Below, piece after piece: positions 33,184-42,010 of a DNA stretch of 64,000 nt; position 1 is the first letter of the stretch, and every line of letters starts with the position of its first letter. The notes beneath the pieces were generated by a model, which was given only the letters and a program-made list of their open reading frames with translations, did no database searches and was not told the origin of the DNA. Made by a program: the position numbers and the translations under genes. The DNA lies in contig NC_003197.2 in assembly GCF_000006945.2 (NCBI RefSeq), positions 3,596,001 through 3,660,000 on the forward strand, given 5' to 3'. The DNA is from Salmonella enterica subsp. enterica serovar Typhimurium str. LT2 (GTDB lineage Bacteria; Pseudomonadota; Gammaproteobacteria; Enterobacterales; Enterobacteriaceae).

Positions 33184-36100
33184 ATGCAAAAGAAAAAACT
33201 TATTTCTATCGCTATCGCTTTAACGCTACAAAGTTATTACATTCCGGCCATCGCCGCAGAAAATAACGATGATGAAAAAGAATGTCCCAGTAATATCTCC
33301 TCCCTGCCTAAAGAAAAACGCGCAAAACTCTCACCGACCTGCCTTGCTACACCTGAAAATGATAATCACTGGGGCTGGGTTGCTGGCGGCGTTGCTGCAT
33401 TGGTCGCAGGTGTGGCTATTGGCGTTGAAAATAACGGTGGCGGAGATTCTAATCATTCTTATACCCCCCCTAAGCCCGATAATGGCGGCGACGTCACCCC
33501 GCCCGACGATGGCGGCAACGTCACCCCGCCCGACGATGGCGGCAACGTCACCCCGCCCGACGATGGCGGCGATGACAATGTGACCCCGCCCGACGATAGT
33601 GGCGATGACGATGTGGCCCCGCCTGACGATAGCGGCGATGACGATGTAACCCCGCCCGACGATAGCGGCGATGATGATGTGACCCCGCCCGACGATAGCG
33701 GCGATGGCGATGTGACCCCGCCCGACGATAGCGGCGATGACGATGTAACCCCGCCCGACGATAGCGGCGATGACGATGTGACCCCGCCTGACGATAGCGG
33801 CGATGACGATGTAACCCCGCCCGACGATAGCGGCGATGACGATGTGACCCCGCCCGATGATAGCGGCGATGACGATGTAACCCCGCCCGATGATAGCGGC
33901 GATGACGACGACACGCCCCCAGATGACTCTGTTATTACCTTCAGCAACGGCGTCACCATCGATAAAGGCAAAGACACCCTGACCTTCGACAGCTTCAAAC
34001 TGGATAACGGCAGCGTTCTTGAGGGTGCCGTGTGGAATTATTCAGAACAGGACAACCAGTGGCAGCTCACCACCGCGGACGGTAAAACGCTGAACGTCAC
34101 CGGCTGGGACGTGACCGACGCCAATGCCGCCGTGATTGAAGGCACCCAGGAAAACGGTCTCTACTGGAAGTACGACAGCCGGGGCTATCTGATTATTGCC
34201 GACGATAACACCACCGTTATCAGCGGCGATGACCAGGCGCATAATTCCGATCGCGGCATGGATATCAGCGGCCAGGATCGCACCGGCGTGATTATTTCCG
34301 GCGATAGAACCGTCAACACGCTCACCGGGGACTCCAGTGTGACCGACGGTGCCACCGGCATGGTTATCTCCGGTGACGGCACCACCAACACCATTTCGGG
34401 CCACTCCACGGTGGACAACGCCACCGGCGCGCTGATTTCCGGCAACGGCACCACCACCAATTTCGCCGGTGACATTGCCGTGAGCGGCGGCGGCACCGCC
34501 ATCATCATCGACGGCGACAACGCCACGATTAAGAATACCGGTACCTCTGACATCAGCGGCGCAGGCTCCACCGGCACCGTCATTGACGGCAATAACGCCC
34601 GCGTCAACAATGACGGTGATATGACCATCACCGACGGCGGCACCGGCGGCCACATTACCGGCGACAACGTGGTTATCGATAACGCCGGGAGCACTACCGT
34701 CAGCGGCGCAGACGCCACGGCGCTGTATATCGAAGGCGACAACGCGCTCGTTATCAACGAAGGTAATCAAACTATCTCTGGCGGCGCCGTCGGTACGCGC
34801 ATTGACGGCGACGACGCCCATACCACCAATACCGGTGATATCGCGGTGGATGGCGCGGGCTCTGCCGCCGTGATTATCAACGGCGACAACGGCAGCCTGA
34901 CCCAGGCGGGCGATCTGCTGGTCACCGACGGCGCGATGGGCATCATCACCTATGGCACCGGAAATGAAGCAAAAAATACCGGCAACGCCACCGTACGTGA
35001 TGCGGACTCGGTGGGTTTTGTGGTTGCAGGCGAAAAAAACACCTTCAAAAACAAAGGGGATATTGACGTCAGCCTTAACGGCACCGGCGCGCTGGTGAGC
35101 GGCGATATGTCGCAGGTTACGCTGGATGGCGATATTAACGTTGTCTCAGTCCAGGACAGCGAAGGCGTGTTTAGCTCAGCGACAGGGGTGAGCGTGAGCG
35201 GCGACAGCAACGCCGTTGATATCACCGGCAACGTAAATATCAGCGCCGACTACGGGCAGGATGATCTGGCTGCCGGGGCTCCCCCGTTAACCGGCGTTGT
35301 CGTCGGCGGTAACGGCAATACCGTTACCCTTAATGGCGCGCTGAATATTGATGACAACGATCTGTCCGCCACCGGCGGACAATACCTGGACGTTGTTGGC
35401 CTGAGCGTAACAGGTGATGATAACGACGTTGAGATTGACGGCGGTATTAATATCACCCACAGCGAGGATCCACTTGATGGAACCTCTGCAGACATTACCG
35501 GCATCAGCGTCAGCGGTAACAGTACCGTTACGCTAAACGGTCATTCTACCATTGATACCAACACGGTAGTGGGGGGGCACGTTGTACTGGCGCGGGTCAA
35601 CAACGGCGGCTCCCTGATTCTGGGTGATGACTCAGTTGTTGACGTTAATGTCAGTTATATACCCACAGGCTATTACACCTACAACGCGTTGCTGATGGCT
35701 GATGGCGAAGGCACATCAATTGAAAATAAAGGCGATATTACAAGCCATGGCGTGTATTCCGTCATTCGCGCAGATAACGGCTCGGAAGTCAGCAACAGCG
35801 GAGATATTCTGGTCTACGCGACCAGTAGCAACAGTAGTGAGGATCGTGCAGCCATCACAAGGGCTAGTGGCGAGGGATCGGCTGTTCATAACAAAGCCGG
35901 CGGCGATATCACCCTCATTTCTGATCAGACGCCGCAGGGCAGTGGCGGTATTGAAGTATACCCATTGAAATGGTACACCCACACCTTTTACGCCATGATG
36001 GCTTCGGATTATGGCGATGTCGTTAACGATGAGGGCGCCACGATCCATTTGCAGGGGGCAGGTGTATATGGCGTTACCGCCAGCCGAGGTAAAGCACTAA

Positions 36101-39036
36101 ACGAAGGCAATATCTATCTGGATGGCCTTGTCCCGACGCTGGACGATGAAAATAACATCACCAGCACCAGCTACTGGCAGCCATCATCGCTCTATCTCAC
36201 CAGCTCAGGAATGGTGGCGGGTTCCACCGATGCCGATGGCGACGCCACCGCCATCAACACCGGCAACATTACCGTCAACAACGCCGGGTTCGGCATGATG
36301 GCGCTTAATGGCGGCACCGCCATTAACCAGGGCGTGATCACCCTGACCGCCGATGACGGCGTGACCGGTCAGGCAGACGAGCTGGTCGGGATGGCGGCGC
36401 TCAACGGCGGCGTCGTCATCAACGACACCAGCGGCGTGATTAACATCGACGCCGATTACGGCCAGGCGTTTCTGAGCGACAGTTCCAGCTACATCATCAA
36501 TAACGGCTCTATCAACCTTAACGGCAGCCCGATGGATGATACTGATTCACACATGGGCGGCACGCCAACGGACAAAATCTGGATTCAGTCTCTGCCCGGC
36601 AGCGGCGACAGCGACACCAGGACCTCCGACACAGGTTTCTTCACCGCCGGTACGCTGGCCAACTACGGTACTGAAACCCTGAACGGCGATGTGGACGTTA
36701 ACGGGGGCTGGCTGTACAACGAAGCGGGCGCCTCGCTCACCGTCAACGGCACCGTGACGATTAACGGCGGGGCTAACGCGCTGGCTAACTACGGGACGCT
36801 GGACGCGGACGCTATTTCCACCTGGCACAGCCTCTTTAATGAAGCGGACGGCAGCATCACCACCGATCTGTTAACCCTTAATGGCGACGTCACTTTTTAC
36901 AATAACGGCGATTTCACCGGCTCCATAGCGGGCACCAGCTACCAGCAGGAAATCGTCAATACTGGCGATATGACGGTGGCGGAAGATGGCAAATCGCTGG
37001 TCAGCGGCAGCTTCTATTTCTATAACGAAGAGGACGCTACGCTTACCAACAGCGGCAGCGCGGTGGAAGGCGGCGAGAACACCATCATCAATCTGACGCG
37101 CGCCAACGATTCGCTGACCCAGGTGAACAGCGGCACCATCACCGCCACTAACGGTTACAGCGCCATCACCACGGTCAACGGCAGCAATGACCCCAAATGG
37201 ATCTGGAACACCGCAACCGGCGTGATTAACGGTATTAACCCGGATGCGCCGCTAATCAATTTGGGCCGCGGCTATAACTTCGGCAACCAGGGCACTATCA
37301 ACGTGCAGGGCGATAACGCCGTGGCGATTAGCGGCGGCACCAGCAGTTATGTCATTAACCTGGTCAATAGCGGCACCATCAACGTCGGTACCGAGCAGGG
37401 CAAGGAGGACGGCACCAACGGCACCGGGCTTATCGGCATCAAGGGCAACGGTAATGCCACCACCATAAACAACACCGCAGACGGCGTGATCAACGTTTAC
37501 GCGGATGACTCGTATGCGTTTGGCGGCAAGACCAAAGCCATCATCAACAACGGCGAAATCAACCTGCTGTGCGACAGCGGCTGCGACATCTACGCGCCGG
37601 GTACTACGGGCACGCAGAACGACCATAACGGGACAGCGGACATCGTCATCCCGGATGCGACTACCGCCCCGACCGAGGGCAGCATCCCGACGCCGCCAGC
37701 GGATCCCAACGCGCCGCAGCAGCTCTCCAACTATATTGTTGGCACCAACGCCGACGGTAGCTCCGGTACGCTGAAAGCCAATAACCTGGTGATTGGCGAC
37801 AACGTGAAGGTGGATACCGGCTTTACCAGCGGTACGGCGGATACCACCGTGGTGGTGGATAACGCCTTCACCGGCAGCAATATCCAGGGCGCGGACAACA
37901 TCACTTCCACCAGCGTGGTGTGGAACGCCCAGGGTAGCCAGGATGCCGACGGCAACGTTGACGTCACCATGACCAAAAACGCCTATGCCGATGTGGCGAC
38001 CGACAGCTCGGTAAGCGACGTGGCGCAGGCGCTGGACGCCGGTTACACCAACAACGAGCTGTACACCAGCCTTAATGTGGGGACTACCGCCGAGCTGAAC
38101 AGCGCACTCAAGCAGGTGAGCGGTGCTCAAGCCACCACGGTATTCCGTGAAGCGCGTGTACTCAGCAACCGCTTTACCATGCTGGCCGACGCCGCGCCGC
38201 AAATTAAAGATGGTCTGGCGTTCAACGTGGTGGCGAAAGGCGACCCACGTGCGGAGCTGGGCAACGACACCCAGTACGACATGCTGGCATTACGCCAGAC
38301 GTTGGATCTCACCGCCAGCCAGAATCTGACGCTGGAGTACGGTATTGCGCGTCTGGATGGCGACGGTTCGAAAACTGCGGGCGATAACGGCCTGACAGGC
38401 GGCTACAGCCAGTTCTTTGGCCTGAAGCACAGCATGGCGTTTGATGAAGGTCTGGCGTGGAACAACAGCCTACGCTATGACGTGCATAACCTCGACAGCA
38501 GCCGTTCTGTTGCCTATGGCGATGTCAACAAAATTGCCGATTCCGACATGCGTCAGCAGTACCTTGAGTTTCGCAGTGAAGGGGCGAAAACTTTCACCAT
38601 GATGGGCGATGCGCTGAAAGTCACGCCGTATGCCGGGGTGAAATTCCGTCACACCATGGAAGATGGCTACAAAGAGCGCAGCGCCGGAGATTTTAACCTG
38701 TCGATGAACTCTGGCAACGAAACGGCGGTAGACTCTATTGTCGGCCTGAAGCTGGATTACGCCGGGAAAGACGGCTGGAGCGCCACCGCTACCCTGGAAG
38801 GTGGCCCGAACCTGAGCTACAGCAAGAGCCAGCGTACAGCGTCATTACAGGGTGCGGCGGGTCAATCGTTCGGCGTGGATGACGGTCAAAAAGGCGGCGG
38901 CGTTAATGGTCTGGCAACCATCGGCGTGAAATACAGCAGCAATGATACCGCGCTACATCTGGATGCCTACCAGTGGAAGGAAGACGGTATCAGCGATAAA
39001 GGCTTTATGCTTAACGTTAAGAAAACATTTCGTTAA
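33184..39036 (+). CDS. bigA: Large surface-exposed autotransporter BigA
   Basis: The 1950-residue protein matches the Salmonella virulence-associated BigA in size, place (next to cysG) and layout. A signal peptide (MQKKKLISIAIALTLQSYYI to AIAA, about residues 1-25) is followed by a small region with two Cys (34 and 53), a glycine-zipper-like hydrophobic segment (about 62-81), an acidic Pro/Asp repeat (about 100-250), and a very long GDN/NTG-rich beta-helix passenger. A C-terminal autotransporter beta-barrel (about 1640-1950) ends VKKTFR. I prefer the ATG at 33184 because AAGGA lies 8 nt before it; the ATG at 33175 overlaps that site. The adhesive role is inferred. Confidence 0.92.
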   Translation: MQKKKLISIAIALTLQSYYIPAIAAENNDDEKECPSNISSLPKEKRAKLSPTCLATPENDNHWGWVAGGVAALVAGVAIGVENNGGGDSNHSYTPPKPDNGGDVTPPDDGGNVTPPDDGGNVTPPDDGGDDNVTPPDDSGDDDVAPPDDSGDDDVTPPDDSGDDDVTPPDDSGDGDVTPPDDSGDDDVTPPDDSGDDDVTPPDDSGDDDVTPPDDSGDDDVTPPDDSGDDDVTPPDDSGDDDDTPPDDSVITFSNGVTIDKGKDTLTFDSFKLDNGSVLEGAVWNYSEQDNQWQLTTADGKTLNVTGWDVTDANAAVIEGTQENGLYWKYDSRGYLIIADDNTTVISGDDQAHNSDRGMDISGQDRTGVIISGDRTVNTLTGDSSVTDGATGMVISGDGTTNTISGHSTVDNATGALISGNGTTTNFAGDIAVSGGGTAIIIDGDNATIKNTGTSDISGAGSTGTVIDGNNARVNNDGDMTITDGGTGGHITGDNVVIDNAGSTTVSGADATALYIEGDNALVINEGNQTISGGAVGTRIDGDDAHTTNTGDIAVDGAGSAAVIINGDNGSLTQAGDLLVTDGAMGIITYGTGNEAKNTGNATVRDADSVGFVVAGEKNTFKNKGDIDVSLNGTGALVSGDMSQVTLDGDINVVSVQDSEGVFSSATGVSVSGDSNAVDITGNVNISADYGQDDLAAGAPPLTGVVVGGNGNTVTLNGALNIDDNDLSATGGQYLDVVGLSVTGDDNDVEIDGGINITHSEDPLDGTSADITGISVSGNSTVTLNGHSTIDTNTVVGGHVVLARVNNGGSLILGDDSVVDVNVSYIPTGYYTYNALLMADGEGTSIENKGDITSHGVYSVIRADNGSEVSNSGDILVYATSSNSSEDRAAITRASGEGSAVHNKAGGDITLISDQTPQGSGGIEVYPLKWYTHTFYAMMASDYGDVVNDEGATIHLQGAGVYGVTASRGKALNEGNIYLDGLVPTLDDENNITSTSYWQPSSLYLTSSGMVAGSTDADGDATAINTGNITVNNAGFGMMALNGGTAINQGVITLTADDGVTGQADELVGMAALNGGVVINDTSGVINIDADYGQAFLSDSSSYIINNGSINLNGSPMDDTDSHMGGTPTDKIWIQSLPGSGDSDTRTSDTGFFTAGTLANYGTETLNGDVDVNGGWLYNEAGASLTVNGTVTINGGANALANYGTLDADAISTWHSLFNEADGSITTDLLTLNGDVTFYNNGDFTGSIAGTSYQQEIVNTGDMTVAEDGKSLVSGSFYFYNEEDATLTNSGSAVEGGENTIINLTRANDSLTQVNSGTITATNGYSAITTVNGSNDPKWIWNTATGVINGINPDAPLINLGRGYNFGNQGTINVQGDNAVAISGGTSSYVINLVNSGTINVGTEQGKEDGTNGTGLIGIKGNGNATTINNTADGVINVYADDSYAFGGKTKAIINNGEINLLCDSGCDIYAPGTTGTQNDHNGTADIVIPDATTAPTEGSIPTPPADPNAPQQLSNYIVGTNADGSSGTLKANNLVIGDNVKVDTGFTSGTADTTVVVDNAFTGSNIQGADNITSTSVVWNAQGSQDADGNVDVTMTKNAYADVATDSSVSDVAQALDAGYTNNELYTSLNVGTTAELNSALKQVSGAQATTVFREARVLSNRFTMLADAAPQIKDGLAFNVVAKGDPRAELGNDTQYDMLALRQTLDLTASQNLTLEYGIARLDGDGSKTAGDNGLTGGYSQFFGLKHSMAFDEGLAWNNSLRYDVHNLDSSRSVAYGDVNKIADSDMRQQYLEFRSEGAKTFTMMGDALKVTPYAGVKFRHTMEDGYKERSAGDFNLSMNSGNETAVDSIVGLKLDYAGKDGWSATATLEGGPNLSYSKSQRTASLQGAAGQSFGVDDGQKGGGVNGLATIGVKYSSNDTALHLDAYQWKEDGISDKGFMLNVKKTFR
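33487..33930 (+). repeat. Tandem 33-bp repeats coding for PPDDSGDDDVT units in bigA
   Basis: Ten units with DSG cores start every 33 bp from about 33595 to 33892, and three shorter DGG-type units of 27-33 bp precede them. A degenerate last unit ends in TPPDDS. Units are almost identical at DNA level, with a few synonymous changes (GACGATAGC or GATGATAGC; GTAACC or GTGACC). The peptide is strongly acidic and proline-rich, like a cell-wall or periplasm-spanning stalk. Copy number should vary between strains by slippage. Confidence 0.95.
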
Positions 39037-39057
39037 ATAAACGACATTATATAACAC

Positions 39058-39766
39058 TAATAAATATCCTCCGGCATAGCCGGAGGTTTTTCAGATGCGC
39101 CTATAAGGCTCTCTTACCAGCCGCGCCCTAACAGGCGCATACGATCTGACATTTGCATCAAACTTCGTTACTTACGGCCCGTAAACGGGCTGCCCGGATA
39201 CGGGATCGATAATTGCTCACCCATTTTATCCTCTTCAAGCTGGTGCTTTATGTAGTCCTGTATCTTCGCCGTGTTCTTACCCACCGTATCGACATAGTAC
39301 CCTCTGCACCAGAACTCCCTGTTCCTGTATTTGAATTTTAGATCCCCAAACTGCTCGTAAAGCATCAGACTACTTTTACCCTTCAGATATCCCATGAAAC
39401 TCGACACACTCATCTTCGGCGGGATCTCCAGAAGCATGTGAATATGATCTGCACAACATTCTGCTTCCAGAATTCGTACGTTTTTCCATTCACACAATTT
39501 TCTTAATATGCTGCCTACTGCCCTACGCTTCTCTCCATAGAACGCTTGTCTTCGGTATTTGGGCGCGAAAACTATGTGATATTTACAGTTCCATCGGGTG
39601 TGCGCTAAGCTCTTTTCGTCCCCCATTGGGACCCCCTTTTGATTTCTTGTTGAACTTTTGCAGTTGCCAGACCGCAAGATGTTTTAACAAATCAAAAGGG
39701 GTTTTAATAACTGGCTTAAAGCTGAAAGCTTTCCGGAACCCCCAGCCTAGCTGGGGGTTTTCCATA
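39058..39766 (-). mobile_element. IS200 insertion sequence (boundaries approximate)
   Basis: The element contains a full tnpA of the IS200 type. Subterminal hairpins mark both ends: CCTCCGGC/GCCGGAGG (39068-39086) near the right end and AACCCCCAG/CTGGGGGTT (39737-39759) near the left end, the latter known to block outside transcription into tnpA. The total length fits the usual 707-711 bp. IS200 elements have no terminal inverted repeats and make no target duplication, so the exact limits are uncertain by about 10 nt. It lies between bigA and a strong terminator. Confidence 0.85.
39168..39626 (-). CDS. tnpA: IS200 transposase TnpA (Y1 HUH family)
   Basis: The 152-residue protein begins MGDEKSLAHTRWNCKYHIVF and is an intact IS200 transposase. 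The HUH metal-binding motif is His61-Ile-His63 in CADHIHMLLE and the single catalytic tyrosine is Tyr125 in KIQDYIKHQ. Such enzymes cut and join single-stranded DNA at the end hairpins. The start was chosen at the family Met; 17 further codons upstream are open. No frameshift is seen, so it may still be active, although IS200 transposes rarely because its mRNA start is hidden by structure. Confidence 0.95.
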   Translation of the reverse strand: MGDEKSLAHTRWNCKYHIVFAPKYRRQAFYGEKRRAVGSILRKLCEWKNVRILEAECCADHIHMLLEIPPKMSVSSFMGYLKGKSSLMLYEQFGDLKFKYRNREFWCRGYYVDTVGKNTAKIQDYIKHQLEEDKMGEQLSIPYPGSPFTGRK

Positions 39767-39770
39767 GACA

Positions 39771-39803
39771 ATAAAGGCCGCTTATTATTAAGCGGCCTTT
39801 TTA
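39771..39803 (+). terminator. Strong intrinsic terminator beyond IS200 (probable original bigA terminator)
   Basis: AAAGGCCGCTTA (39773-39784) and TAAGCGGCCTTT (39789-39800) form a perfect 12-bp stem followed by TTTTT in the bigA direction. It is directly outside the IS200 left end, so it probably served bigA before insertion. Confidence 0.85.
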
Positions 39804-39939
39804 AATCATATCCCCTGGTAAAGATAAAGTCCTTATTTGGACTACCTGGATGATTCATTAATTGCTATCGTACTATACGCTAAATAGATCTTATATTTAT
39901 TCCACCAGTAGTGCTCGTTTTATCAACAAGGATTTTGAA

Positions 39940-40110
39940 ATGTTTAAATTTGTAAAAATTGCCGTTGTGGCAGGGGTTCTGGCGACGCTCACTGCTTGTA
40001 CTGGTCATATCGAAAACAAAAAAAATAACTGCAGCTACGATTATTTGCTGCACCCTGCAATTTCTATTTCTAAAATTATTGGCGGTTGCGGCCCGGCTGC
40101 CGATCAATAA
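39940..40110 (+). CDS. yhfL: Small lipoprotein YhfL
   Basis: The 56-residue product MFKFVKIAVVAGVLATLTAC has a lipoprotein signal peptide with lipobox L-T-A-C and lipidation at Cys20. The mature part is about 36 residues with two further Cys. Its function is unknown. A longer open frame begins 78 nt upstream without signal logic, so I use the Met after AACAAGGATTTTGAA (AAGGA site). It is directly followed by a terminator and then convergent trpS. Confidence 0.9.
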   Translation: MFKFVKIAVVAGVLATLTACTGHIENKKNNCSYDYLLHPAISISKIIGGCGPAADQ

Positions 40111-40130
40111 TAGAAACGACTGCGCAGATA

Positions 40131-40161
40131 CAAAAAAACCGGGATTTTCCCGGTTTTTTTA
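40131..40161 (+). terminator. Intrinsic terminator after yhfL
   Basis: AAAACCGGGA and TCCCGGTTTT pair as a strong stem with A residues before and T residues after, so it may work in both directions. Confidence 0.88.
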
Positions 40162-40218
40162 CAGGTCTGATAAACGGTACGGCACAGGTGCCTTGTCCAA
40201 CTTACGCTCGTTGGTAGG

Positions 40219-40247
40219 CCCGATAAGCTAGCGCCATCGGGCACGCA
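40219..40247. repeat. REP-like unit between yhfL and trpS
   Basis: TAGGCCCGATAAGCTAGCGCCATCGGGC is a REP-type dyad next to the trpS stop. Confidence 0.7.
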
Positions 40248-40254
40248 ATAACCC

Positions 40255-41259
40255 TTACGGTTTCGCCACAAAGCCAATGGCTTCGTAAACGGCTTTCAGC
40301 GTTTCGGCCGCACGTGCGCTGGCTTTTTCCGCCCCGTCTTTCATCACCTTCTGCAAGAACGCTTCGTCGTTGCGGAAACGGTGATAGCGCTCCTGCAACT
40401 CAGACAACATTCCGGAAACCGCCTCCGCCACTTCGCCTTTCAAATGGCCATACATTTTACCTTCAAACTGTTTTTCCAGTTCAGGAATGCTCTGACCGGT
40501 CACGGCGGAAAGAATATCCAGCAGGTTAGAGACACCCGCTTTCTCTTTCACATCATAACGCACCACCGGCGGCTCGTCGGAGTCAGTGACCGCACGTTTG
40601 ATTTTCTTCACTACCGATTTCGGATCTTCCAGCAAGCCGATCACGTTATTACGGTTATCGTCCGATTTGGACATTTTCTTTGTCGGCTCCAGCAGCGACA
40701 TCACGCGCGCGCCGGATTTGGGAATAAACGGTTCCGGTACTTTGAAAATATCGCCATACAGCCCGTTAAAACGCTGGGCGATATCGCGGCTCAGTTCCAG
40801 ATGCTGCTTCTGATCTTCGCCTACCGGCACCAGATTGGTTTGGTACAACAGAATGTCTGCCGCCATCAGCACCGGGTAATCAAACAGGCCGGCGTTAATG
40901 TTTTCCGCATAGCGCGCAGATTTATCTTTAAACTGCGTCATACGGCTCAGCTCGCCGAAATAGGTATAGCAGTTCAGCGCCCAGCCAAGCTGCGCATGTT
41001 CCGGCACATGGGACTGAACGAAAATAGTGCTCTTTTCAGGATCAATACCACATGCCAGGTACAGCGCCAGCGTATCCAGCGTCGCTTTACGTAGCTGCTG
41101 CGCGTCCTGACGCACGGTAATAGCATGTTGGTCTACGATGCAGTAGATGCAATGATAGTCATCCTGCATGTTTACCCACTGACGCAATGCCCCCATATAG
41201 TTGCCAATGGTCAATTCACCTGAGGGCTGTGCGCCACTAAAAACGATGGGCTTAGTCAT
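40255..41259 (-). CDS. trpS: Tryptophanyl-tRNA synthetase
   Basis: The 334-residue class I synthetase charges tRNA-Trp. The HIGH-like signature appears as PSGELTIGNYMG (about residues 12-23) and the KMSKS loop as KKMSKSDDN near residue 195. Length and start MTKPIVFSGAQPSGE match the family. Its ATG overlaps the end of gph by 8 nt, so it is translated from the dam-rpe-gph-trpS transcript. Confidence 0.98.
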   Translation of the reverse strand: MTKPIVFSGAQPSGELTIGNYMGALRQWVNMQDDYHCIYCIVDQHAITVRQDAQQLRKATLDTLALYLACGIDPEKSTIFVQSHVPEHAQLGWALNCYTYFGELSRMTQFKDKSARYAENINAGLFDYPVLMAADILLYQTNLVPVGEDQKQHLELSRDIAQRFNGLYGDIFKVPEPFIPKSGARVMSLLEPTKKMSKSDDNRNNVIGLLEDPKSVVKKIKRAVTDSDEPPVVRYDVKEKAGVSNLLDILSAVTGQSIPELEKQFEGKMYGHLKGEVAEAVSGMLSELQERYHRFRNDEAFLQKVMKDGAEKASARAAETLKAVYEAIGFVAKP

Positions 41260-42010
41260 TTTTTATTTCCTGGTTATCGCTATGCGGAAGCCCAAGTGCG
41301 GGCAAAAGATCGTTAAAACTGTCATAAATGACGTCCGGCTCGCTAAGAGCGATCGCTTCGCCATAATTGTAGCCGTATGTCAGGCCAACCGAAGGGCAGC
41401 CCGCCGCTTTTGCAGCCTGAATATCATTACGCGAATCGCCGACAAAAAGCATCTGCTCCGGCATCATGCCCAGCCGGCTTGCCACCAGCAACAGCGGCTC
41501 CGGATGCGGCTTCTTATTTTGCACATCATCGCCGCCGATAACCACACTAAAGTATTTGGCGATATCAAGCGATTCCAGCAACGGCGCGACGAACGGCGTC
41601 GGCTTATTCGTCACCAGACCTAATGACAATCCGCTGGCGTGCAGCGCGCCCAGCGTGTCGGCGACATGGGGAAATAAAACGGTGCCCTCTTCCGCCACTT
41701 CGCCATAATACCTGTCGAACAGCTTACGCAGAATACGTACCTGTTCCTCGGCAGGAATATCTTCATCAACGGGCGGTTTACCCATCGTCTTACGCAGCGT
41801 GGCGCGCTCCTCGCGAGCCCAGGTCAGCGCGCGTTCCATCAATACGTCTGCGCCGTTACCAATCCAGGTAATCACGCGCTCCTCGCCCGCGACCGGCAGT
41901 TCCAGCGCATACAGCGCCATATCCACCGCCGCGGCAAGACCCGGCGCGCTATCCACCAGCGTGCCGTCAAGATCAAAGGCGACGCCCCGAATATTCTGCA
42001 ACTTATCCAT
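41252..42010 (-). CDS. gph: Phosphoglycolate phosphatase
   Basis: The 252-residue HAD hydrolase removes phosphate from 2-phosphoglycolate, formed in the repair of oxidised DNA 3' ends. The motif DLDGTLVDS (about 13-21) carries the nucleophile Asp13; LVTNKP holds the motif II Thr near residue 130 and FVGDSRND the acidic motif near residue 190. It overlaps both neighbours, rpe and trpS, by 8 nt each, a tight operon. Its start is MDKLQNIRGVAFDLDGT. Confidence 0.97.
   Translation of the reverse strand: MDKLQNIRGVAFDLDGTLVDSAPGLAAAVDMALYALELPVAGEERVITWIGNGADVLMERALTWAREERATLRKTMGKPPVDEDIPAEEQVRILRKLFDRYYGEVAEEGTVLFPHVADTLGALHASGLSLGLVTNKPTPFVAPLLESLDIAKYFSVVIGGDDVQNKKPHPEPLLLVASRLGMMPEQMLFVGDSRNDIQAAKAAGCPSVGLTYGYNYGEAIALSEPDVIYDSFNDLLPALGLPHSDNQEIKND

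Noticed and set aside
33487..33930. Regular repeats considered as a CRISPR array
   Set aside because: Units are directly adjacent without unique spacers and are in frame inside bigA; no cas gene is nearby.
33459..33998. Reverse-strand frame over the bigA repeat coding for a Ser/Gly-rich repeat protein
   Set aside because: It is the mirror of the 33-bp repeat, has no ribosome-binding site or family match and depends wholly on the codon pattern of bigA.
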